Assembly (NCBI GenBank): GCA_027452145.1
Contig: DAIDHB010000259.1
Coordinates: 1-62,836, forward strand
DNA: 62,836 bases
Source of the DNA: Planctomycetales bacterium
GTDB taxonomy: Bacteria > Planctomycetota > Planctomycetia > Isosphaerales > Isosphaeraceae
Reading direction: 5' to 3'
Shown here: positions 35,528 to 45,500 of the stretch, piece by piece
Numbering within the stretch: position 1 is the first letter of the stretch
How the letters are laid out: each line of letters begins with the position of its first letter
The notes under the pieces: generated by a model
The model's database searches: none
Seen by the model: only the letters and a program-made list of their open reading frames with translations
Told to the model about the DNA's origin: nothing
Program-made: the position numbers and the translations under genes

Positions 35528-36463
35528 ATGGACCATTTCACGCGTCGCCGCCGAAGCGCGGCCGGTTTCTCCCTGATCGAGCTGATGGTCGTCATCGGCG
35601 TCCTGGTTGTCCTGATGTCGCTGGTCCTCGCCGCCGTTCAGTCGGCGCGCGAGGCGGCCCGGCGGGCGTACTGCGTCAACAGCCTCAAGCAGATCGGCCT
35701 GGCCCTGCTGAACTACGAGTCGGCGAATGAGTCATTTGCATCCGGCTATTGTTCGTCGATCGACGCTCAGGGCAATGACGCCGGCCCCGGTTGGGGCTGG
35801 TCGGCGCTGATGCTGCCGTATTTCGAGACCATGCCAACCTACAACTCGATCAACTTCGGCCTGGCGATCGAGAGCCCGAGCAATCTCACCTGCCGCCTCA
35901 CGCCGTACACCTGGTTCCAGTGCCCGTCCGACACAGTCCGAATGACCTGGCCGGCGGTCCGCCGGGACTCGTCCTCTGGCGCGGGGGTGCAGACCATCTG
36001 CGAGGTGGCGTCATCGAACTACATCGCCATGTACGGCCTCGGCGAACCCGGGCCGGACGGCGAAGGTGTGTACTTTCGCGACAGCCACATCACCCGCCGC
36101 GAGATCACCGACGGCCTGGAACAGACCATCTTCGTCGGCGAACGGGCCCACGGTCTGGCGGGCGCGACGTGGGTCGGATCGGTGACGAACGCCTTCCTGG
36201 ATTCCTCCGACGGGGGCAACATCACCCGATACGCTCGCGCGACGAGCCCGGGGATGGTGCTGGGCCACGCTGGCGACGGGCATGCGCCCGGCGATCCTCA
36301 ATCGGACGTGAATGAGTTCTCCAGCCTCCATTCGGGGAACGGCGTTCATTTCGTCTTCGGCGACGGGCATGTCGCGTTCCTCAAGTCGACCATGAACGCG
36401 AAGACGTACGGGGCCCTCGCCACCCGCGCCGGCGGCGAGGTCGTGCCGCCGGAAGGGTACTGA
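35528..36463 (+). CDS. DUF1559 domain-containing prepilin-like protein
   Basis: The 311-residue protein starts with a type IV prepilin-like leader (RRRRSAAGFSLIELMVV; cleavage expected before the Phe) and a hydrophobic helix, then [21 protein letters not shown] and the DUF1559 region. The latter has [23 protein letters not shown] and, near the end, HFVFGDGHVAFLKS. DUF1559 (SBP_bac_10-like) proteins are a large planctomycete family resembling pseudopilins, with no proven function. The helix is more diverged than usual: the common [14 protein letters not shown] reads VLAAVQSAREAARR here. Start 35528 has GGGGAG 8 nt upstream. It has the same length as, and is clearly similar to, the protein at 48865-49800. 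Confidence 0.9.
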   Translation: MDHFTRRRRSAAGFSLIELMVVIGVLVVLMSLVLAAVQSAREAARRAYCVNSLKQIGLALLNYESANESFASGYCSSIDAQGNDAGPGWGWSALMLPYFETMPTYNSINFGLAIESPSNLTCRLTPYTWFQCPSDTVRMTWPAVRRDSSSGAGVQTICEVASSNYIAMYGLGEPGPDGEGVYFRDSHITRREITDGLEQTIFVGERAHGLAGATWVGSVTNAFLDSSDGGNITRYARATSPGMVLGHAGDGHAPGDPQSDVNEFSSLHSGNGVHFVFGDGHVAFLKSTMNAKTYGALATRAGGEVVPPEGY

Positions 36464-36541
36464 TCCTGGAGTTGGTTGGTGCACACGCGACGCCGGCGCT
36501 TCTCCAAAGAAGAAAATCAACATCCGATCAATATTCACAGA

Positions 36542-39500
36542 TCACGGGATCATCATAGGAGGCGCGTGGGCGGAAACGAGGAACTCCCGCACCAATTCCT
36601 GCGCGTAGCTCTCGACGCCGGACACGGAGAGGGAGATGGCGTTTTCCGCTCCGACAATCAGGTTGCTTTCGCCGAGGTACTGGTACGTGGTGCACGACGC
36701 GGTCAGGCTCAGGGCGCTCGAGGCTTCGCCCGGGGTGTCTCCCTGGGCAAGTGGGAAGCTGATGCCAAAGGACGCCCCGCGCGCAGGGGTGGTGAATACG
36801 GTCGCCCCGCGCGGAACGGCACCACCCCACCGCCCTTTTCCTCCGGATGTCGCCCAGAACGGCCCCTCGTAATCATCCGTCTTCTTCACGTTCCAGACCA
36901 GGCCCGCGTAGACCTGAAACGAGCCCCATGGTCGTCCACCGGAGGAGAGTTGGGAGCCGGCGGTGTCGAATCCAAAGCTCAAGCCATAATAGGAGTAATA
37001 CCACTCCTTCCACCTGGGAAGAACGAGGACATCGAAGCCGCCGGCTCCGCTGACGAGGGCCAGGGCGATGGCCGCCTCGGCGGCCAGGGGATCCGCGGCG
37101 TCGCCCGGGACCTTGTAGATGAGCGCGCTCGGGGAGACGCTGACCGAGATCCCGACCAGCCCTGCATCGGGCGCTTCGAGTCTTCTTATTTGGTTGAGCC
37201 CCTGAGGGCCGATAAAGTACGGCACTCCAAGGGTGAGTAAGTCATACGCAGTAATCTCGGCTAGGATGCCGGCGATCGCCAGATAGGAGCCGACTTGCGC
37301 GAGGTCCTGTCGACCGCTCGGGTCGATCCGGTCGACCGGATTGTCGTGGGCATAAGCGTAGCGGTTGGGGCCGAAGGGATCGGCATGCCCCGCGGGGGCG
37401 GGATCCATGCTGAGGAACTGACCGAGGGCCGGATCGTAGGCACGGGCCCGGAGGTCGAGCAGGCCGGTCGCCGTGTCGAAGGATTCGCCGGCGAACATGT
37501 GGCCGCTGACCGTGGTCCCGGTACGGGCGAGCAGCACTCCGAACGCGTCGTACGTGAAGGTGTCGGTGACGGCGCCGGACGCGGAGGTGAGAAGCCGAAC
37601 GCTCCCGATCCCGTCGGCGTGGTAGATGCTGGTGGTCCCACCGGACTGTTGCGAGATCGGTGCGTTCCCGTAGACGTACGACGTCACCACCGTGCCATCG
37701 GGCCGGTATTGCTCGAGGACCTGGGGCACGCTCGGCGCGATGTCCACCAGCGATCGGGTCTCGACCCCGTTGACGGTGGTGTCGACGCGGTTCCCGTCGG
37801 CATCGTACGCATAGATGATCTTCGTCGTCCCCGAGGGCGTGATCGCATCGACCTCCGAGAGGTGGCCCTCGGCGTCCCAATGGTAGAGGACCTGGTCGAC
37901 GGCGTCGGTGTTCTGCGAGAGCATGTGGCCGTCGGCGTCGTAGGTGAACGTCGTGACCTTGCCTCCGGTCGTCTCGTTGATGAGCCTGCCGTTCGAGTCA
38001 TAGGTGTAGGTCGCCGCCCCCGCCACGGAGTCGCTCATCGTCAGGCGATTGCCCGCGGCGTCGTAGGAGTAGTCGATCACGCGGTTCCCCGCGCTCGGGT
38101 CCGTGATCTTCTCCTCGGTGAGGCGGTTGAGGGCGTCGTAGGTGTAGCGAACGACCCGACCCCCCAGTTCGTCCACCTCGATGCGATTGCCGGCGGGGTC
38201 ATAGGTGTATTTCTCGCTCTGGATGGTCGTGCCGTGGACGTCGACCGTGACCAGGGTGAGCAATCGGTTGAGGGTGTCGTAGGTCCTCGTCTCGACGGAG
38301 CCGTCGGGGTACACGGCCTGGACCAGGTTGGAGTCGGCGTCGTAGCTGTAGGTGGTGAGTCCGCCCGAGGGGTCGGTCACGGTGGCGATGCGGTTCAATG
38401 CGTCGTAGGTGTAGCTCGTGGTGCCCGCGGGCGTCGTGACGGATGTGCGGTTCCCGGCGGCGTCGTAAGTGTAGGAGACCGCTGTGCCGTCCGGCTGGAC
38501 GACCTTGATGAGTCGGTCGCGGGCATCATACGAATAGGTCGTCACGCCCCGGGCGTCCGTGGCGGTCGCCCGTTGACCGGCCGCGGTGTAGGTGAAGTCG
38601 ATCTCGCTGCCGTCGGCGAAGACCTCGCGGACGAGTCGCTGGTTGGAGTCGTAAGTATACCTGGTCGTCTGGCCGTTGAAATCGGTGGTCGTGAGCGGGT
38701 CGCCGACCGCGTTGTAGGTGACGCTGTCGGCCTGCCCGAGCGGCAGCGTGACGCCCACCGAGTGCTGCTCGGAGTCGAAGGCCTGCTGGATCGTCTGGCC
38801 GAGCGGGTTGGTCTGGGAGACGGCGTTGCCCATCTCGTCGTAGGCGTAGGTGGTGACGCCGCCGAGCGCGTTCGTCACCTGCGTCAGCCGGCCGAGCTTG
38901 TCGTACTGGTAGTGCGTCGTGTTTCCATTCTGATCGGTGACGGCGATCGGCTCGCCGTCGAGGTCGTAGGTCGTCGTCTGCGTCGAGCCGTCGGGTGCGA
39001 TGGTCTCGACCAGTTGGCCATTGCTGTCGTAGACATACTTCGTCGTATTCCCGAGCGGGTCGGTCGCCGAGGTCTTGTGTCCGGCTGCGTCGTAGGTGTA
39101 CGACGTCACTCCCCCGGCCGGGTCGATCTCCTGAATGAGCTCGCCGGCGGCGTCGTAAACCATCTTCGTCGTGTGCCCGTCGCCGTCGGTGGTGGCCACA
39201 ACCCGGCCGGCGGCGTCGTACTGCTGGCTTACGGACGAGCCGTCGGGGTAATCCGTCTTCACGAGGCGATTCAGGGCGTCGAACTCGAAGCGGGTCGTCC
39301 GGCCCTGGCGGTCGGTCTGGCTGACGAGGTTGTTGGCCGCGTCGTAGACCGACGACGTGGAGGTGCCGTCGGCGTAGGTGGTCTTGATCCGATTCCCGGA
39401 CGCGTCGTAGGCGTACGTGGTCTTGTTCCCCAGGCGGTCGACGACGCTGGTCGTCTCCCCGGCGGCGTCGTATGTGTACGAGTTCGTATTGCCGTTCGGG

Positions 39501-42500
39501 TCGGTGACGGAGAGGAGCTGGCCATTAGCGGCGGTGTCGGTCCCGAGCGTCACCGGCACCGTGGCCCCGCTGGCGTCGGTCCGGGTCGTCGACTGTCCGG
39601 TCTGATTGCCATTCGTGTCATACGTGTAATTCATCGAATGGCCGTTTGCCGTCGTGATCGTGGTCGCCAGGCCGCTGCCGTTGACAACGTAGGTCGTCGT
39701 GCGGCCCAGGGCGTCGGTGGTTGCGGTCAGGTTTCCGGCCGCGTCGTAGGTATTGGTCTCGACGACCACGCCGGTGGGGTCGGTTACCGTCAGCACGTTC
39801 CCCTTCGCGTCCGTGGTGACGGCCGTGGTGTGCCCGAGCGGGTCCGTCGTCGTGAGCAGATGGCCGGTGGAGTCGTAGGTGTATCTCGTGACGCGGCCGA
39901 GAGGGTCCGCCGTCGTGAGCAGATCGCTCCTGGCGTCGTACGTGTACGTCGTCGTGTTGCCCAGCGGATCGGTCACGGAGAGCAGGTTGTTGTTCGAATC
40001 GTACGTTTTCTTGGTAATCCCACCGAGCGGGTCAACCTCGGCCACCACGTTCCCCTGGGCGTCGTACTGCATGATCGTCTGGTTGCCGAGCGGGTCGGTG
40101 GTGGTCTCCACATCGCTGCCCGGGGTGTACCCGAGATTCACGGTATGTCCCGAGGCGTCGGTGACCTGGGTCAGTCGCCCTGAGGCGTCGTAGTTGCTCC
40201 GGGCGCCGGTCCGGCCGAGCGGGTCGTTGACGTCTTGCAGGTAGTGTGGGAAGTCAGTCCGGTAGTCGAAGGTCGTCGTGTTCCCGCTGCGGTCGGTCAC
40301 CGAGACCAGGTCGCCGGCGGCGTCGTATGCGTAATGGATCGCGTTGCCCGACGGGTCGACCGCGGCGGTGATCCGGCCCTGCGGGTCGCGCTGGAACGTC
40401 ACCTTCTGGCCCGACTTGCTGAAGATCCCAGCGTCGCTGAAGGTCAGCGCATTGCCGTTGCCGTCGGCGACCGAATCCAGCTTGCCGGTCTGGGGGTCGA
40501 TCGTGTAGACGATCCCGTTCCTGGTCGTGAGCGTGTAGACCGAGCTGAAGGAGGGGTCGGCGGGGTTGTACGGGAGGTCGCCGCCGTAGTCCGAATAGCT
40601 GCCGTCCGAGTTCTGGCGAAGCTCGAAGGGGGTGACGCTGAGCGTGTCTGTCACGCCGGGGTCGGACGTGAAGGCCGGCTCGCTGATCCCGACGAAGCTC
40701 CCGGCCAGCCCTGGCGCCCGGTGGGGCGAGAACGTGAACCCTTCTCGCTGGCCCCCGGGCAGCGTGATGTAGACCCGGGTCCCGTCTCGGAAGGGGTTGT
40801 AGATACCATCTCCCTCCATGCCGGTCGTGGGGACGCTCGTCCGGAGGTTGGTGTCGCCGACCTCCAGGCTCCAGCCGTAGCCGAAGTCCTGGCTGGTGCC
40901 GGACGTCAAGGTATCATAGGTCCGCGACACGGTGATCGGGATGCCGGAGACCGGCACGGCCAGGTCGGTGAACGAGAGCGTGAAATTCCCCAGCTTCAGC
41001 TTGCCCGCGACGCTGATCGACAGGTCGGCCGTGCTGCTGTTGTTGCCCGTGTTCGTGGCGGTCAGCCGGAGGTCGTACGCGTCGCTCTGGAGCAGTGTCG
41101 GGTCGAGCACGCCGAGCTTGCCGGCGCTCACGGGCTGGGTCCCGCCGGCGATATGCGACACCAGGGCGCCGTCGACGGTGTAGAGGTCCAGCGACCACGA
41201 GGCGAGGTGGGCGTCGGCCACGGTGCCGTCGATCTCGGTCGGCGCCGTGACGGTCGTGCCGTCGGCGGGCGAGCTGATGTCGACGGTCGGCGAGCCGGTG
41301 ACGGTCGGGTCGATGGCCGTCAGCGTCGCCGTGGCCTTGCCGACGTTGCCGGCCGCGTCATTGGCCGTCGCCACGATGGCGAGATCGCCGGCCTGCGACA
41401 CCTTGTACGTCCCCGTGCCCCGCGAGTCGAGCGGGACGATCGTGCCGCCAACAGTCAAAACCTCGGACGCGACGCCGACGTTGTCGGTCGCCAGCACCTG
41501 GAAGGTGACCGTGTCGCCGATGTTCGCGGGATTCTGGCCGATGTTGATCTGGACCGTCGGCGCCTGGGTGTCGGGCGCAACCGTGACGTCGAACGCCTGG
41601 TCGACCGAGAGGCCGAGCCCGTCGGCGACCACCACGTCAACGTGCGACGTGCCCGCATCGCCCGGGGCGGTGGTCCACACGATCCGCCCGTTGCCGTCGA
41701 TCGTCATCCCCTTGGGCGCCGCGGAGAGGCTGTAGCTCAGCGGCGAACCGTTGGGGTCGGTCGCGTGGACGTCGTAGCGATAGGCCGCGCCCGCGGCCGC
41801 CATTGTCACCGGGCTCGACGTGATCGAGGGCGGCTTCGGGGCGTTATGAACGCCCACGCCGAACTGCTGCGAGGCGACGCCGCCCGTGGGATCGGTCGCG
41901 GTCACCGCCACGGTCTGCACGCCGACCTCCGCGGCCGTCGGCGTCCAGCTCACCGCGCCGGTCGTGGCATCGATCGTCATGCCGGCCGGGGCGGTCAACA
42001 GCGCGTAGGTCAGGGCGACGCCCGCGGGCTCGTTCGTCGTGATGTCGTAGGCATAGGCATTGCCGACGATCGCGTCGAACGACGGGGTCGACGTGATCGC
42101 CGGGGGCTGGCCTCCGCCGGTTGCCGCGACGAGCACCGAGAAGCCCTGGGAAACACCGCCGCCCAGGGGGTCGGCGACCGCGACTGTCACGGACTGCGGG
42201 CCGACCTCGCCGGCCGTCGGCGTCCAGAGGATCAGGCCGCTCCCGGGATCGATGGTCATCCCGACCGGGGCAGCAGCCAGCGAATAGGTCAGCGGCAGCC
42301 CGAGATCGTCCACGGCGCGCACGGGGTAGGCGTAGGCCGATCCGACCGAGGCGGATGTCGGCGGCGTCGAGGTGATCCGGGGCGGGATGTCGGCGGCGAC
42401 CACGTTGATCGAGAAGCTCTGGGTGTCGGTCCCGCCCTGCGCGTCGACGACCTCGACCACGACGGCGTTCGACCCGAGCTGGCTGGCCGTCGGGGTCCAT

Positions 42501-45500
42501 CGGATCGTCCCCCGGGTGGCGTCGATCGACATGCCCGCGGGTGCCGACTTCAGGAGCCAGACGAGCGGGTCGCCCTGCGGGTCGTCGGCCGCCGCGTTGT
42601 AGGCATAGGGTTGGCCGAGGACGTCGCCCAGCGGGGGCGTCGAGATGATCGTGGGTGGCTGGATGGCCGTCGACGCCGATACCACGATCGTGACCTTCTG
42701 CGTGGCCGAGCCGCCCCGGGCGTCGTCGACCTCGATCGTCACCGGGTTGGACCCGAGCTGGGCCTGGGTCGGGACCCAGGTCACCAGGCCGGTGGCGTCG
42801 ACGGTCATGCCGGCGGGAGCCTGGTCGAGCTTGTAGGTGAGCGGGCTGCCGATCGGCGAGCTCGCCTGGATCGCATAGAGGTAGGTCCGGCCCACCCCGA
42901 TCGCGTCGCGAGGCGTCGAGCCGATCACCGGGGGTACATCGGGCGCGCTGGCCACCACCTGGAGCTGGAACGACTGGTCGGCGCTGCCGCCGCCGCTGTC
43001 GGTCACCACCACGTCGACCGCCGCCGTGCCGACCTGCGAGGCATCCGGGGTCCACGTCAGCACGCCCGTCTTCGGGTCGATCGCCATCCCCATCGGCGGG
43101 TTGTTGAGCGCATAGGTGAGTGCCTCGCTGCTGGCAGACTGGGCGATCACGTCGTATTCGTAGGCCGAGCCCGCCACGGCCGGCCCGAGGGGCGTTGAGG
43201 TGATCGTTGGCGGAACGTCCGATCCGAACACCAGGACCTGGAATGACTGGAGGTCGACCCCGCCCTGGCTATCCGTGACCCGCAGGATGACATTCTGGCT
43301 GCCGAGCTGAGCGGCCGTCGGCGTCCAGACGACGATGCCGGTCGAGGGGTCGACGGCCATCCCATCCGGCTTGACGACCAGATCATATGTCAGAGGATCT
43401 CCCTGGAGATCGGAAGCCCGGGCATCGTAGACATACTGCCCACCCAGCCCTTCCGTCGTCGGTGGCTGGCTCTCGAAATGCGGGGGATACACCGTCTGGT
43501 TCGGATTGCGCACCGAACCAAAGTCGATCCCGGTTTCGGTCTCGCTCCCCGTGATCGTCACGTCGTCAGTGCCATTGGTCGGAGCCGTTCTGATCCATCC
43601 GAGCGGGGGAACGAGAGTGACCTGATACGTGCCCGGGGCGAGATCGTTGAAGACGTAATGACCCGAACTGTCGGTTGTCGTGAAGGACTCACCCGCCTCA
43701 AGTTGCCCGTCCGCGTTCGTGTCGAGGAATACGGTCCACCCCTGAAGTCCCGCCTCGGTCGCCTGCTGGACTCCATCCTGATTGGTATCGTCGAACACGA
43801 CTCCGCTGATGGATCCCGGTGGGCTTGCCGAGACATTCAGATCGAAAACCTGAGTGGCGATTCCGCCACGACCATCGTCGACCTCGACGGTGACGTGATG
43901 GCTTCCTATGTCTTGTTGCCCGGGTGCCCACGAGATGAGGCCGGAGGTCGGATCGATCGCCATGCCCAGGGGCGACTCCAAAAGCTGGAAATGGAGCGGG
44001 TCGCCATCGGGATCGATCGCAGTGACCTGGTGCTCGTACCCGACGGCCGAGCCCAGTGTCGAATCCTTCACGGTGACCTGGGAATCAAAATAATCGACGC
44101 CCCCACGGTCCCGGGCGCGGATCGCGAGCACATTCGTCCCCGGCACGAGGTCCGAATCAGGCGCCGTGAAGACAAAGCTGTTCCGGCTCGCATATCCGTC
44201 GTGGACCTGCATCCCGCCCGAAATGTCGTGACCGTTCAGGAAGACCTGTATATCGTTGTCAATTTCGACAGAGACCGTCAGATCGGTCGCATACGGCGAG
44301 AGCCGGAAGGATTGCCTCAGGAGCAGATCGGTGCTGGTGGGCCAAGGGGTCTGAATATCGTAGGCCGAGCCATCGGGCGCCGTGCCCGAGTACCCGTTGC
44401 CGAAGGCAGCGTTGCCGGTCTGGAATCCCGAGTCGTCGAACCCCGGCTGCTCGAAACCCGCGCCCTGGCCAGTCGGTACGACCTTGTATCGGTATCCCTG
44501 ACCGAGGTAAGGAATCAGGGTGCGGGAGACGAGATCGGTTGGCAAGAGAACCTGGGTCGGGGATTGGTTGGTGATCACGGGCGGTTGGTCCCCGAGAGCC
44601 GATCCGACCTGTACGGCGAAGGACTGGGTCGCGGTCCCGCCGTGGCCATCGGACACGGTCAGCGAGATGGGCTGATCGCCGAGTTGCGAGGCGGCCGGCG
44701 TCCAGGTGACCTGGCCGGTGGCCGGGTCAATGGTCATGGTGGCCGGCCCCGTTTGGATCGCATATGTCAGTGGATCGCCGTCGGGGTCCGTCGCAACGGC
44801 CCGGTAGGAATACGGGGTGTCGACATTGCCGGAGACCTCGGGCGTCGACGAGAAGGTCGGCGGTTGATTCGGCGGGGAGGCGATCGTCGTGAGAGTAAAC
44901 CGCTGCTCGGCCGATTCGCCCTGTGAATCGGCTGCGCGGACGACGATCTCCTGAGTGCCGATGTCTGGGGTGGCGGGGGACCACGCCACCTTGCCCGTCG
45001 CCGGGTCGACCAACATCCCGGACGGCCCCGAGACCAGCGAGTACGTCAACGCCATCCCGCCCGGCGAGACGGCCGAGGCGTCGTACTCGTAGGGGCTGCC
45101 GGCCACGGCCTGGACGACCGGCACGCTCGCGAAGGCCGGCGGATGATCCACGGCGCCGAGAAACATCAGATCATAGGTGAAGTGGGTGCCGCTCGGGTCG
45201 GAGAAGGCGAGGCTCAGCGTCCCCGACGAGGCGCCCGGCACCAGGGTCCCGCCCGCGACCAGTCCGCTGAAGTCGAAGTAGGGCAGGCCGTCGGCGGTGG
45301 TCCCGGCGGCGTCGCGGACGTGCACCGATGGGTCGGAGATGTGCTCGACCGCCACGTACAGGGGCGAGCCCGCCGGATACGCGCCGATGTTTCGGACCGA
45401 TGCGTCGGCGTAGACGATCCCCGTCCCGTAATCGAGCGACGTCCGCCCGTAGCTCGCCACGAAGCTGCCCGAGACGTCGGCCAGCGACGACACGTCCACC

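Noticed and set aside
37400..40450. Regularly spaced DNA repeats that could suggest a CRISPR array
   Set aside because: The repeats are degenerate YD-repeat codons inside one long open frame, without constant-length repeats and unique spacers.
37295..43198. Two very long plus-strand frames (962 and 987 codons) opposite the giant YD-repeat gene
   Set aside because: They are frame shadows in GC-rich DNA. Their residues are Arg-, Val-, Gly- and Asp-rich without domains, while the minus strand encodes clear Ig-like and YD repeats.
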